Assembly: GCA_018336075.1 (NCBI GenBank)
Contig: JAGXRB010000098.1
Location: 38,219-102,218, forward strand
Length of the DNA: 64,000 bases
Reading direction: 5' to 3'
Origin: Bacteroidota bacterium
GTDB taxonomy: Bacteria > Bacteroidota > Bacteroidia > Bacteroidales > F082
Below, piece by piece: positions 16,630 to 26,987 of this stretch. Under the pieces are notes generated by a model. That model was not told the origin of the DNA, did not search any database, and saw only the letters and a list, made by a program, of their open reading frames with translations. Position 1 is the stretch's first letter, and each line of letters begins with the position of its first letter. A program made the translations under genes and the position numbers.

Positions 16630-16861
16630 GGATTATTTTAAACCAAAAGCATTAACAAATATAAGATGAAAAATCAATCAAACATCACAAGAGTTGTTTT
16701 GCCTAAAAGTAAATTTATCAGATGCATTGCTGTAAAGTATTGTTTCATAAAAAATTCCAGTAAGCGTAGATTTATTGATAAACAGACAGAAAAGTCTTAA
16801 GGGTCATCCGGTCATGGACCAGCTTGCTTTTTCTTACATTTGCTCACTCATTATAAATAAT

Positions 16862-18589
16862 ATGGAAAAACCTGCGTCATTGCTTCAGGTGAACAAACTA
16901 AGTATTCGTTTCAGGCACGAAAATGCCTGGCTGTATGCAGTGCAGGATGTGAGTTTTAAAGTGGAGCGCGGGCAAACATTGGGTATCGTAGGTGAATCCG
17001 GTTCAGGAAAGTCGGTGAGTTCACTGGCTGTGATGCGACTCCTTCCTACTAAACAATCGAAGATAGAAGTTGATTCAATCTATTTTTCTGGCGAGGCTGC
17101 ACATTCCTGGAATGATGAACAAATGCGTCAGGCACGGGGAAGTAAAATGGCCATGATATTTCAGGAACCAATGTCTTCGCTCAATCCTGTGTTGCGCTGC
17201 GGATATCAGGTAGCCGAAGCCATCCTGACGCATCAGAAAACAACCAAAAAACAAGCAAAGGAAAAAGTTCTTGAATTATTCAGAAAAGTAAAACTTCCGC
17301 GACCGGAACAGCATTTCAGGGCTTATCCGCATCAACTTTCGGGCGGACAAAAGCAGCGTGTAATGATTGCAATGGCCATCGCCAACGAACCTGAACTTCT
17401 GATTGCTGATGAACCCACCACCGCTCTGGACGTTACAGTTCAAAAAGAAATCTTGCTTTTGCTTAAGGATTTGCAGCAACAAACCGGCATGGGAATGATT
17501 TTTATAAGCCATGATCTTGCCGTAATTGCAGATATAGCAGATAAAGTTGCGGTGATGCATCAAGGCATAATTGTTGAATCTGGCACCGTTGATGAAGTAC
17601 TCGGAAATCCACAACACCCATATACACGTGGTCTTTTAGCATGCAGACCACCACTTGACAGACGTCTCAGCCGCTTACCGGTTGTAAAAGAATTTCTGGA
17701 AAATAAGTGGTCCGGCGGACTACCCGAAATGCTGGCTGAACTCACTGTTCCATCAAATGAACGTGCAAAAGCACATGAGCTGCTATATGCCCAGGAGCCT
17801 GTAATGAAAGTTGAAAACCTGCGTACCTGGTTTCCTGTTCAAAAGGGATTTTTCAGTAGAGAAAAGGCTTACGTAAAAGCTGTTGATGACATTAGTTTTG
17901 AGGTTTTTCCGGGAGAAACCTTAGGTTTGGTTGGCGAATCCGGCTGTGGCAAAACTACGCTTGGCCGGAGCATTTTGCGCCTTCAGGAACCCACTGACGG
18001 AATCGTTAGCTACAAAGGTGTTGTTGTTAATAAACTGGACAAAAATCAGTTGCGTGATTTTCGCAAACAGCTGCAGATTGTTTTTCAGGATCCATATTCA
18101 TCCCTTAATCCACGTATTGCCATTGGTGAAGCCATTATGGAGCCTATGAAAGTGCATGGCTTGAATGGAAACGCAGCCCATCGCAAGCAGAAAGTATTTG
18201 AGTTGCTTGAACAGGTTGGTCTCGAAGAATCCCATTTCAGGCGCTATCCACATGAGTTTTCAGGCGGACAGCGACAACGTGTGTGCATAGCAAGAGCGCT
18301 CGCAGTGAACCCTGAACTTGTAATTTGCGATGAGCCTGTTTCAGCCCTTGATGTTTCTGTGCAGGCTCAGGTGCTTAATTTGCTCAACCGGCTGAAGAAG
18401 GAATACGGTTTCACGTATGTCTTTATCTCACACGACCTGAGTGTTGTACGCTATATGTCGGACCGCGTTTTGGTGATGAACAACGGCAAAATGGAAGAGT
18501 TGGCCGAAGCAGATTTGCTTTACAAAAATCCTCAAAGTGACTACACCAAAAAGCTGATTTCGGCCATACCGGCACGAAGTTTTATGTAA
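16862..18589 (+). CDS. Fused double ABC transporter ATPase, oligopeptide/glutathione type (DppD-DppF-like)
   Basis: A 575-residue cytoplasmic protein made of two ATP-binding domains, like GsiA or YejF. Domain 1 has Walker A GESGSGKS, signature LSGGQKQRV and Walker [13 protein letters not shown]; domain 2 has [18 protein letters not shown] and [12 protein letters not shown]. Domain 1 ends with the oligopeptide-transporter motif [14 protein letters not shown]. It should power uptake of peptides or similar solutes, but permease and binding-protein genes are not adjacent. The frame runs upstream to 16775; I chose the ATG at 16862, where the domain alignment begins. Confidence 0.9.
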   Translation: MEKPASLLQVNKLSIRFRHENAWLYAVQDVSFKVERGQTLGIVGESGSGKSVSSLAVMRLLPTKQSKIEVDSIYFSGEAAHSWNDEQMRQARGSKMAMIFQEPMSSLNPVLRCGYQVAEAILTHQKTTKKQAKEKVLELFRKVKLPRPEQHFRAYPHQLSGGQKQRVMIAMAIANEPELLIADEPTTALDVTVQKEILLLLKDLQQQTGMGMIFISHDLAVIADIADKVAVMHQGIIVESGTVDEVLGNPQHPYTRGLLACRPPLDRRLSRLPVVKEFLENKWSGGLPEMLAELTVPSNERAKAHELLYAQEPVMKVENLRTWFPVQKGFFSREKAYVKAVDDISFEVFPGETLGLVGESGCGKTTLGRSILRLQEPTDGIVSYKGVVVNKLDKNQLRDFRKQLQIVFQDPYSSLNPRIAIGEAIMEPMKVHGLNGNAAHRKQKVFELLEQVGLEESHFRRYPHEFSGGQRQRVCIARALAVNPELVICDEPVSALDVSVQAQVLNLLNRLKKEYGFTYVFISHDLSVVRYMSDRVLVMNNGKMEELAEADLLYKNPQSDYTKKLISAIPARSFM

Positions 18590-18693
18590 GAGGAGGCTTT
18601 AAATAATTGCCTTTTCAATTCGCTGAGTTTATAACCAAATTGAATCCCAAATTCATCTTAAAAAAAAGAAATCAAAGTTGAGGCTTTGTGCGT

Positions 18694-18701
18694 TAACTTT
18701 G
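18694..18701 (+). promoter_or_regulatory. Putative -7 box for rnr
   Basis: TAACTTTG matches the Bacteroidota -7 consensus TAnnTTTG and lies 40 bases before the rnr start. I see no well-spaced -33 TTG. Confidence 0.3.
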
Positions 18702-18741
18702 TAGCCATAAACTGATAGTTTTCTAAAAAATACTGACTGCC

Positions 18742-20949
18742 ATGCCAAAAAAGAGAGAAGTTTCAGGTGGAGTAAAGAACACACTTACCGCCACCATATT
18801 GAGTATTTTCGGTTCAAATCCGTTCAAGTCGCTGAATTATAAACAAGTCAGCAAATTGCTGAGTATAAAAGATAAGGCAGGTAAAGATTTGATTCATAAC
18901 ATTTTGCTTGAGTTGACCAAAGAAGGGAAACTCACCGAAGAAAGGCCCTATCGCTATTTGCTGAGTAAATCAATGCTACAAGAATATGGCGAAGAGAAAG
19001 CTTTCATTACGGGCAAAGTTGATATGAAAAGTACGGGCAAAGCTTATGTGACACCCGACACCGGAGGCGAAGATGTTTTCATTTCGGCCAATAATACCGC
19101 ACAGGCTTTGCACGATGATCAGGTGAAGGTGTACCTTTTCCCTAGACGAAAAAATCATAAAACTGAAGGGCAGATCGTTGAAGTTATCAAGCGCAACAAA
19201 ACTGATTATGTAGGCGTGATTTCCATCTCCAAAGAATTCGGATTTCTTGTGCCTGACAGCAAAAGCATGGCCGTTGATATTTTTATTCCAAAGCCTTACT
19301 TCAACAATGCTAAAAATGGTGAAAAAGTCATTGTACGCATCACCGACTGGCCCGAGCATTCAAAAAACCCTTTTGGAGAAGTTATCAAAGTGCTCGGAAA
19401 ACCGGGGGATAACAATGTTGAAATGCAATCTATTCTGGCCGAACACAATTTCCCGCTCGAATTTCCTAAAGAGGTAGAAGATGAAGTAGAAAAAATAGAT
19501 CATGGCATAACAAAAGCTGAAATAGCCAAAAGACGTGACTTCCGCGAAATCACAACGATTACTGTAGACCCTGACGATGCAAAGGATTTTGATGACGCCC
19601 TGTCACTTCTAAAACTCGAAAACGGAAATTGGGAAATTGGAGTACATATTGCCGATGTTGCGCATTATGTTGTTGAAGGCACACCAACTGACCTCGAAGC
19701 CCAAAACCGCGGCACATCAATATATTTAGTTGACCGCACTATTCCAATGCTGCCTGAAAAACTATCAAACAACATTTGCTCGCTACGCCCGAATGAAGAT
19801 AAACTTTGCTTTTCGGCGGTGTTTGAAATGAATGAAGAAGGCGAAGTCCTGAACGAATGGATTGGAAAAACAATCATCAACTCAAACCGGAGATTTGCTT
19901 ATGAAGAGGTTCAGGTTGTTATCGAAGGAGGTGAAGGTGATTTTAAAGATGAAATTTTGATTCTGCATAATATTGCTTCAAAATTACGCAGTCAGCGCAT
20001 GAAAGATGGCTCAATAAATTTCCACTCTGAAGAAGTGAAATTTATCCTGGACGAAAACGGAAAACCGATTGATACCTTCGTTAAAGTGCAGCAGGAGAGT
20101 CATATGCTAATTGAGGATTTCATGCTGCTCGCCAACAGAAAGGTCGCCGAACGCATTGGAAAACCACTCGGAAAGAAGAAAGTAAAAACATTTGTTTATC
20201 GCATCCATGATGAACCCAACCCGGAAAAACTGAATACTTTTTTGCAGTTTATCGGCAAGCTTGGTTATAGCATGAACATCAGCTCAAGAGAAAAACTGGT
20301 AAAATCCTACAATGATCTTTTTAAAGCAGTTGATGGAAAAGGGGAGAAAACTCTTGTTGAAACCATCGCCATCCGCACGATGGCCAAGGCTGAATACAGC
20401 ACCCAAAACATCGGACATTATGGTCTGGCATTTAAGTTTTACACACATTTTACTTCACCCATCCGCCGCTATCCCGACCTTATCGTTCATCGGCTTTTAG
20501 AGCGTTACCTGCTCGAAAACAAAGATTCAGTGAGTCAGGAAGCGTATGAGCCTGTTTGCAAACATGCTTCAGAAATGGAACGCCGTGCCGCCGAAATGGA
20601 ACGCGATTCAATCAAATTCAAGCAAGCAGAATATCTTTCAGATAAAGTTGGTAAAATTTTCGACGGACTCATTTCAGGTGTCAGCAAATGGGGCATTTTT
20701 GTTGAATTAAAGCAAAGCAAATGTGAAGGGATGGTGCGCTACAACGAGATGCCCGGCGACTATTATTATCTCGATGAAGACAACTATCAGGTGATTGGAC
20801 AGAGTTTTGGTAAAGTTTTCAGATTGGGCGATCCTGTAACTATCCGTGTCAAAAAAGTGGATCTTACGCAAAAGAAACTCGACTTTGTAATCATCGATAT
20901 AGATGAAGCACGAAGTTTTGAAAAACCGGTTATCAGAAAAAGGCGTTAA
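18742..20949 (+). CDS. rnr: Ribonuclease R
   Basis: A 735-residue 3'-5' exoribonuclease that degrades structured RNA. Domains in order are a winged-helix-like N-terminus (about 12-75), cold-shock/OB domains (about 85-235), the RNB catalytic domain (about 255-590) with the metal-binding aspartates in TVDPDDAKDFDDALSL, and a C-terminal S1 domain (about 640-725, GLISGVSKWGIFVEL). The YRIHDEPNPEKL and FTSPIRRYPDLIVHRLL segments are typical. The basic KPVIRKRR end is typical of RNase R. It is transcribed alone. Confidence 0.95.
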   Translation: MPKKREVSGGVKNTLTATILSIFGSNPFKSLNYKQVSKLLSIKDKAGKDLIHNILLELTKEGKLTEERPYRYLLSKSMLQEYGEEKAFITGKVDMKSTGKAYVTPDTGGEDVFISANNTAQALHDDQVKVYLFPRRKNHKTEGQIVEVIKRNKTDYVGVISISKEFGFLVPDSKSMAVDIFIPKPYFNNAKNGEKVIVRITDWPEHSKNPFGEVIKVLGKPGDNNVEMQSILAEHNFPLEFPKEVEDEVEKIDHGITKAEIAKRRDFREITTITVDPDDAKDFDDALSLLKLENGNWEIGVHIADVAHYVVEGTPTDLEAQNRGTSIYLVDRTIPMLPEKLSNNICSLRPNEDKLCFSAVFEMNEEGEVLNEWIGKTIINSNRRFAYEEVQVVIEGGEGDFKDEILILHNIASKLRSQRMKDGSINFHSEEVKFILDENGKPIDTFVKVQQESHMLIEDFMLLANRKVAERIGKPLGKKKVKTFVYRIHDEPNPEKLNTFLQFIGKLGYSMNISSREKLVKSYNDLFKAVDGKGEKTLVETIAIRTMAKAEYSTQNIGHYGLAFKFYTHFTSPIRRYPDLIVHRLLERYLLENKDSVSQEAYEPVCKHASEMERRAAEMERDSIKFKQAEYLSDKVGKIFDGLISGVSKWGIFVELKQSKCEGMVRYNEMPGDYYYLDEDNYQVIGQSFGKVFRLGDPVTIRVKKVDLTQKKLDFVIIDIDEARSFEKPVIRKRR

Positions 20950-21018
20950 TTGCTTTTTTATTAAGCCTTTTGAAGAACGAAAAAGAAAAATTATTCCCTT
21001 TCAAAGAAGGTTTTGAGG

Positions 21019-22593
21019 CTAATCCAACGCACTGAAATACTTAAGTAATCCATCGGAATACCATGTATTGAGCGAATTATAAGTTAATGGATTTTGATTA
21101 GAAAGCTCTTTCTTCCAAACCATAAGCTGTGAGTCTTTATACACAAGTCTGTACCCTGCATTAATATCATGCAACTTGAAATTCTGCATTAAAAATACGT
21201 TCGCATATTCGTCATTAAGCAGAATCAAATCTATATCTTCATAAGCAGCAGTTTCTAAAAATTTATCAGACCTGAGATTCGGTGTAATTTTTAAACGCTC
21301 GTTAAAAGACATCAGGCTGTGAATTTCTTTGAAATTATCAATCTCGTCAAAAATAAATTCCATTGGCGCAAGAACAATCATGTCGTTGCTGTTTTCTGCC
21401 GCAAATGCCATTCTTATTTTGTTATTAAGTGTCGGATCATATTTACTTCTAATGATGTTCACATTGTAAAAAACCGACACAAGAAAATAAACGGAAAGCA
21501 AAACTGTGAGTGGAGTTAATCTGGTTTTAGACTTTTTCGTATTAAAACGATCGAAAGCTATACCAATAATCAATGTGATAAATGGAAGAAGAAAGATGAG
21601 GTATTTGCTTGTTTTGTTCAAAGCAAGCACAGCCATTGAAATCATGAGCAGTAGCGTGTAAAAAACAAGCAAATTATGTTTTTTAATTAGTTCTTTCCTT
21701 GCTGAAATGGCAGCAGCAATGAAAAGAAGTGTCAAAGAAATTTCTTTTGGGCTATGAAAGAACCGCATATGTTCACCTAAACTATTAAGAAGAATTTTGA
21801 TGAATGGATTTGTGTACGGACTATCTGAAGGAATAAAAGTGAGCTGTTGATACCAAAGTGAAAAGTCGCTCAAAGAACGAAAATCGTAAAAATAGCCCAA
21901 TGACGCGAAGATTGCTCCAACAGCAAAAAGTGCTGCAGGTTTGAACTTCATCTTGAAAACCAACAACAAAAATCCAGCAGAAATAAAAACTGCACCATTC
22001 AGATGAGATACCAGAGCGATGCCGGCAACAAAGCCGCCAAAAAACGCATAAAGTCTCGTATGTTCGTCATTAGTAAGTAATAGCCATAAAAGAAAAAAGC
22101 TCAGAAGTCCCAAAAACATCAGCATAGTTTCGGGTCTGAAAACAAAACTAAATTCAAAAATCAATGGGTTTGCAAGCAAAATCAAGAGCACCAACATCCA
22201 GCTTTGATTGTTTTTAAATAAATGCATCCGGTGTTGCAAAATCCAAAGCATAGCCAACGCTAAGGCTAAATAAACCAATGAAACTGCTTTTAACCATTGC
22301 AATGAAAACCCAAAAACAGAGATAATTCCAGCTCCCTGAACTGTAAAAAGCTTGTGGTGAAGCAACAATCTGTCTTCGCTGCCGGCAATGCCAGACATCA
22401 ATTTTGACTTTGCAACTCCATCCTGAAAAAGCCAGTAACTATGTTCACCAAGCCATGCATCGTCAATATGTGGTTTTCGGTTGGGCAGACTCAAAACATA
22501 CGCCATCAGTAAAATGGCAAATCCTACAATAAAAAACAGTGAGTTGGCTTGCTTCAAAGATTGAATTTTTGCGCGAAAATAAGTCATTATCAT
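21019..22593 (-). CDS. GT39/ArnT-like polytopic glycosyltransferase
   Basis: A 524-residue membrane protein with roughly ten to twelve hydrophobic helices. The first periplasmic loop carries HIDDAWLGEHSYW, the acidic motif expected of polyprenyl-phosphate-sugar-dependent GT-C enzymes (GT39/GT83 group), and the C-terminal 150 residues form a soluble domain. Such enzymes add a sugar to lipid or protein at the outer face of the inner membrane. The frame reaches 22731, but the ATG at 22593 follows a GAGG Shine-Dalgarno-like stretch and begins the natural N-terminus. The acceptor is unknown. Confidence 0.7.
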   Translation of the reverse strand: MIMTYFRAKIQSLKQANSLFFIVGFAILLMAYVLSLPNRKPHIDDAWLGEHSYWLFQDGVAKSKLMSGIAGSEDRLLLHHKLFTVQGAGIISVFGFSLQWLKAVSLVYLALALAMLWILQHRMHLFKNNQSWMLVLLILLANPLIFEFSFVFRPETMLMFLGLLSFFLLWLLLTNDEHTRLYAFFGGFVAGIALVSHLNGAVFISAGFLLLVFKMKFKPAALFAVGAIFASLGYFYDFRSLSDFSLWYQQLTFIPSDSPYTNPFIKILLNSLGEHMRFFHSPKEISLTLLFIAAAISARKELIKKHNLLVFYTLLLMISMAVLALNKTSKYLIFLLPFITLIIGIAFDRFNTKKSKTRLTPLTVLLSVYFLVSVFYNVNIIRSKYDPTLNNKIRMAFAAENSNDMIVLAPMEFIFDEIDNFKEIHSLMSFNERLKITPNLRSDKFLETAAYEDIDLILLNDEYANVFLMQNFKLHDINAGYRLVYKDSQLMVWKKELSNQNPLTYNSLNTWYSDGLLKYFSALD

Positions 22594-22770
22594 TAAAGAT
22601 ACCTCAGCATTTAAACTACTTAGACGTAAAACCAAATGCAATGGGTTGCAAATGAAAAAAAAGATTAACCACCGTTTTATGTATTTTTGAGGAATGTTCC
22701 AAAAACAAACCTGATTTGAAACTAAATTCATGTCGGTTTGTTATATGTAAAACCTTTAAAACATACACCG

Positions 22771-23178
22771 ATGAGAGTAGCCGTTTATCGCAAAGCCCAT
22801 TTCAATGCAGCCCACAGACTTTACAATCCAGCATGGAACCAGGAAAAAAATAATGAGGTTTTTGGTCTTTGCAACAATGTGAACTGGCACGGCCACAACT
22901 ACGATCTTATCGTAAAAGTTGTTGGAGAAATAAACCCTGAAACAGGATACGTTGTTGATATGAAAGTCCTTAAAGACCTCATTAAAAGCGAAATAGAAGA
23001 ACGTTTCGACCATAGAAATCTCAATCTCGATTGTCCTGAATTTGCAGGAATTAACCCTACCGCTGAAAATATTGTGATTGTCATTTACAATATCCTCCGC
23101 GCAAAACTTGACGCAAAACTTGATGTTCAGGTAAGGCTCTATGAAACTGAAAGAAATTTTGTAGAGTATCCTGCTTAA
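22771..23178 (+). CDS. queD: 6-pyruvoyl-tetrahydropterin synthase / 6-carboxytetrahydropterin synthase (QueD)
   Basis: A 135-residue T-fold enzyme acting on 7,8-dihydroneopterin triphosphate; in bacteria this usually feeds queuosine synthesis. Zinc histidines are seen in FNAAHRL and NWHGHNYD, the catalytic cysteine in VFGLCNNV, the Asp-His pair in FDHRNLN, and the substrate-binding glutamate in YETERNF. The ATG at 22771 was chosen over an upstream in-frame ATG because RVAVYRKAHFNAAH is the usual start. PTPS activity for other pterins cannot be excluded from sequence. TIGR03643 follows at 19 bases. Confidence 0.88.
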   Translation: MRVAVYRKAHFNAAHRLYNPAWNQEKNNEVFGLCNNVNWHGHNYDLIVKVVGEINPETGYVVDMKVLKDLIKSEIEERFDHRNLNLDCPEFAGINPTAENIVIVIYNILRAKLDAKLDVQVRLYETERNFVEYPA

Positions 23179-23197
23179 TCAATCAACAAACCAAGCT

Positions 23198-23476
23198 ATG
23201 ACCGTTGAAGAATCAGACAGAATTATTGAAATGGCCTGGGAAGACAGGACACCTTTTGAGGCAATAAAAGCACAGTTCGGTTTTTCTGAAGCGGAAGTTA
23301 TTGCCTTAATGAGAAAAGAACTCAAACAAAGCAGCTTCAAAATGTGGCGAAAAAGAGTTAACAGCGGTGTCAGCCGAAAACATTTGTTAAAGCGATCAAC
23401 CGAAATAGATCGTTTCAAAAGTAAAATGCAAAGGGATATTTCGTTGAATAAAATCAGCAAGCGGGCCTCAAGATGA
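23198..23476 (+). CDS. TIGR03643 / DUF2805 family protein
   Basis: A 92-residue basic protein. It matches the small family of unknown function common in Bacteroidota and marine bacteria: ESDRIIEMAWEDRTPFEAI, then FGFSEAEVIALMRKELK, then SFKMWRKRVNSGVSRKH. The first half reads like a helix-turn-helix and the tail is lysine/arginine-rich, so nucleic-acid binding is plausible but unproven. It follows queD closely and is probably co-transcribed. Confidence 0.85.
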   Translation: MTVEESDRIIEMAWEDRTPFEAIKAQFGFSEAEVIALMRKELKQSSFKMWRKRVNSGVSRKHLLKRSTEIDRFKSKMQRDISLNKISKRASR

Positions 23477-23488
23477 AGCAAAAATTTA

Positions 23489-26400
23489 TCAAACCCTACT
23501 CAGAAGAATCCTTTTTACTACAGTTTGTTTTTCTGTGGAGAGCTTAAGGATATAACTTCCGGAAGGCAAATTTCCGGAATCGAAATAAAAGGTTTCAATA
23601 CCTCTTTCTACGTTTTTATCAAAAAGAACGACAGTTTTTTCTCCTAAAATATTGTAAAGTTCAAGCCTTGCTTTTGTGCTTTCATTAAAACGCATTTTGA
23701 TAGTTGTTATACCGGCAAAGGGATTTGGATAGTTGTAAAGTTGTAAAGGCTCTTGCTGCAAATCATGAGTTCCAACAACTTTTTTTCCTTCTAGCAGGAT
23801 ATTATCAAAACGGTTATTGCCAGAGTTGCCGCTTGCTTCCGGCCCGTGAAAAGTGATTTTAATGGCAAAATCTATTTGATTGTTCACTTCATCCATGTTT
23901 GTCAAGTCGAACTCAAAGCGTTCAAAAGTTTCCGAAATATTGACATCACCTTCAATTTGAACCCAAGGTGAAATGTCATTAATGCGATAAAAAACCCTTT
24001 GAATTCTTTGTCCGTTATTGGTTCTTAAAACAGCATAGCTAAATTTTATGGCTTCATAGCCTGTGGTTGGTATTTTTATTAAAAGCGCTCTTGTATCCGA
24101 TGGGTTTCGAACCCGAAGCGCACAACCGGCCGTCACATTAGGCAAGCCATTCAAGGTGCTTCCCTCGTTCACGCGATCCAAATAACCAGCACCTGTTCCG
24201 GGATAACTGATCAAAGCACCGGAAACAAGGCTTGAATCTGCTGAAACCAGTGTGATATTGCCTGAAGGCAGGTTGTTAAAATGCCAGTAATGTATAACAG
24301 CATTTGCCGGATTAAGGTCTTCAGCAAACAATGCTCTTATCAAATGTTGATCAGAATTGGGGATCACTTCTGCAATTTGTCTGCTACCTTCGGGCAATCC
24401 CTCCCAGCCTGTAAAAACATATCCGGGAAGCGGAACAGCCTCAAGTTGCAAAGGAATCCCCTGAAAATAGATGCCGGTCCATGGATAAGGATTTTCGCTT
24501 ATTCCGGGAGTTTCATCATTGACTTTAATACTGTTGATTTTGATGTAGCCAAAAGCGGGATCGGAAACCTCCAAGGTTATATGAGTTTCCGGAGCAAGTT
24601 CAAACTTATTGCGCAGATGCTGTCTTTGATTTTCGGGTCTGTGAATAGCAAAATAGCGCATTAATTCCAGATTGTTTTGCCATGCCTGCTGACTAGAAGG
24701 ATAGCCCCATCGGTTGACTTGTAAAGGCATGAAAACTTCAAGATTGCCTTCAAATTGGTTGATAATACTGATAACTCTTTCAGCTTTGAACCATGTGTTA
24801 AGCAGATCAGCAAACCGATTGATAAAAGTTACTTTGAAAGTTTCGTTTTCCAAAAATTTACGGAGCAATAAGGTCGCGTCAGGAGGATTGGCCCATGTGT
24901 TGCCTTCTGTAGTTGTTGCAAAATCAAGCATATCATGCATCGGCGCTTCGTAGCCTCCAACAAGTCCAAAACCAAAGTCGGTATCATGCATCATCCATCG
25001 CCAGCGACCATCAAGTCCGTATGGTGCTTCAGGCTGATAAGTATCTGTGCGAAATCGCCAGAAGCGCATATTATTTCCGGGCCAGTCGTGGTTATTGGCA
25101 TAAATATTTGCTATCTGATAGTTCATATAGTTATTAATATCTATGCGCCTTGAGACAGAGTCATAATGTTGATTCGCTTGTAAGCCATTATTATTGATGT
25201 AATTAAGTGTTTGCTGAAAGTGAACGCGGTCACCTTCATCTATCACCAGATAATAATCTCTGAGCATATCCACATTTTCAACATCAACACCATATGTCTG
25301 TCCAAGATAATATTTGTCGTAGCGTTCCCGCAGATTTGTGATGCCCCAGAATTCCCCATTGATAAATAATATTACCGGCTTATATTTTTGGGTATCAAAA
25401 CTCATATCTTCAACCAAAGCATGAATCATCGCATCTCTGAAAAGTGTAGGTAAACTATAGAAATCCTGTCCCGAATTTCTGAGAAGAAGTCTTTTATAGT
25501 CTCCAACACCATCATCAAAAACATCAAAATCAAGCGTGCTTGCCCCATATTCGCTTCTGGCATAAAGCCTTAATGCTTTCATTGGTGCAACACGAGTTCT
25601 TCCTCCATGAATGCGGAATCCGACAGCCTGGCTGATATAATTTCCATCGGGATAAATGAATTCAATATTGCCTGCCCTTTCCCATTCGTCGCCCTCCTGA
25701 TAATAGTTGGCATTGGGATAGCCAAAATAGTCTTCATAATTCCAGCCAAGTTCATTGTAGTAGTTTCCGGGCACATAGATTCCGATTGAGTCATCAAACA
25801 ACGATTCAGCATCAATGGCAACAGAGACTACCGGAAAATCAAGTGGTACTTCAAGTTTTGTTTTTGTTACTGTTTCCGATGAAAGATATCCTTGCCTGAA
25901 AGCCTTTGATCTGACAACAACAGCTCGCGGAAAATCACCTTGTGGCATATGCCATCCAAATCCGTTTGGATCAGCCTCAATTGGTGTTGTACGTATAAAC
26001 ATCAGGCTGTCGTATTGGATGCCTTCAATAGTGAACACACCGGAAAAAAGCAGTGAAGTGGTATCAGGATCTCCTCCATTAAGTGTGAAAAATACTTCAG
26101 CATTGTTGTCACTGTGCACAATTTCAAGCTCGAAAGTATCCTCATTTATTTTAGTAATTTGAATGTTTGGCGGACTTAGAAAACCATTATAACCTTCATT
26201 GACATTGCTAAATCCCGGCGTCGGCTGATCAAAATAAAGCAGTTGAAGACTACCATCGGGAGAGCGGCCATAGGAAACATCAGTTGGAATACATACGGGC
26301 GCGATAGCATCAATGCGTGTTCCATTGGGATGTGTAAGTAGAATTTCTTCGCCGGCAGCGCTGATGCTGTAGCTTGTGTGAAGATTGCCAGAAGGATCTG

Positions 26401-26695
26401 TTTTGTTCTTTCCAGAGGCAAATACAAGCAAAAACTCACCTGATTGCAGGGTCACTTCAGGAAAAATCCATTTAAACGGATTATTGTAACTATCACTCAA
26501 ACCATAGCCTGCAAGGTTCACCAAGTCTTCTCCACCATTATAAAGCTCTATCCAGTCAGAAAAATCACCATCTTCATCCGGAATTACGGATGCATTTGAG
26601 GCCATAATTTCATTGATAGAGATTTCTTGTGCAATAGCTGTCTTTGGTATAAGAAAAGCTAAAGCAAGGAGTAAAACAAAGACAAACTTTCTCAT
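23489..26695 (-). CDS. Secreted CotH-kinase protein with lamin-tail domain and T9SS sorting signal
   Basis: A 1068-residue surface or secreted protein. Order: signal peptide, lamin-tail domain (about 23-105, SINEIMASNASVIPDEDGDFSDW), a chitobiase-type beta domain (about 185-225), CotH kinase-like domain (about 280-640) with the metal-binding aspartates in MMHDTDFGFGL, a bacterial-repeat-like unit (about 760-785, PGYVFTGWEGLP), a jelly-roll-like region, and a type A T9SS sorting domain (YNYPNPFAGITTIKM ... SGSYILKLSTEKQ). CotH proteins are atypical kinases; a secreted one may phosphorylate surface proteins (inference). The start at 26695 gives the best signal peptide. It is paralogous to the next gene. 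Confidence 0.88.
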   Translation of the reverse strand: MRKFVFVLLLALAFLIPKTAIAQEISINEIMASNASVIPDEDGDFSDWIELYNGGEDLVNLAGYGLSDSYNNPFKWIFPEVTLQSGEFLLVFASGKNKTDPSGNLHTSYSISAAGEEILLTHPNGTRIDAIAPVCIPTDVSYGRSPDGSLQLLYFDQPTPGFSNVNEGYNGFLSPPNIQITKINEDTFELEIVHSDNNAEVFFTLNGGDPDTTSLLFSGVFTIEGIQYDSLMFIRTTPIEADPNGFGWHMPQGDFPRAVVVRSKAFRQGYLSSETVTKTKLEVPLDFPVVSVAIDAESLFDDSIGIYVPGNYYNELGWNYEDYFGYPNANYYQEGDEWERAGNIEFIYPDGNYISQAVGFRIHGGRTRVAPMKALRLYARSEYGASTLDFDVFDDGVGDYKRLLLRNSGQDFYSLPTLFRDAMIHALVEDMSFDTQKYKPVILFINGEFWGITNLRERYDKYYLGQTYGVDVENVDMLRDYYLVIDEGDRVHFQQTLNYINNNGLQANQHYDSVSRRIDINNYMNYQIANIYANNHDWPGNNMRFWRFRTDTYQPEAPYGLDGRWRWMMHDTDFGFGLVGGYEAPMHDMLDFATTTEGNTWANPPDATLLLRKFLENETFKVTFINRFADLLNTWFKAERVISIINQFEGNLEVFMPLQVNRWGYPSSQQAWQNNLELMRYFAIHRPENQRQHLRNKFELAPETHITLEVSDPAFGYIKINSIKVNDETPGISENPYPWTGIYFQGIPLQLEAVPLPGYVFTGWEGLPEGSRQIAEVIPNSDQHLIRALFAEDLNPANAVIHYWHFNNLPSGNITLVSADSSLVSGALISYPGTGAGYLDRVNEGSTLNGLPNVTAGCALRVRNPSDTRALLIKIPTTGYEAIKFSYAVLRTNNGQRIQRVFYRINDISPWVQIEGDVNISETFERFEFDLTNMDEVNNQIDFAIKITFHGPEASGNSGNNRFDNILLEGKKVVGTHDLQQEPLQLYNYPNPFAGITTIKMRFNESTKARLELYNILGEKTVVLFDKNVERGIETFYFDSGNLPSGSYILKLSTEKQTVVKRILLSRV

Positions 26696-26987
26696 TGAGG
26701 ATGGATTTTCCTGAAACATAGTCCAGCAATAATTGGCTGTGTTTTTTTGATCTTAATTCTAACACGATTTATGTTAAAAAATTGTTAAAATACTCAAAAA
26801 AACAGATGAAGGTTTAGTGAAAAAAGTTGCATCCATGCAGACCAAAAAGGTTTCTCAGAATGACTCACGCGCTATAAAAGTCATTTTTACCTTAATTCTT
26901 GAGTCCACTCCCATAAGTCTGTTCATCCCTAAAACTACTTTTCGGAGCGGACTCAATCTTTATTTTTTATACAGATTGAAAAAAAGT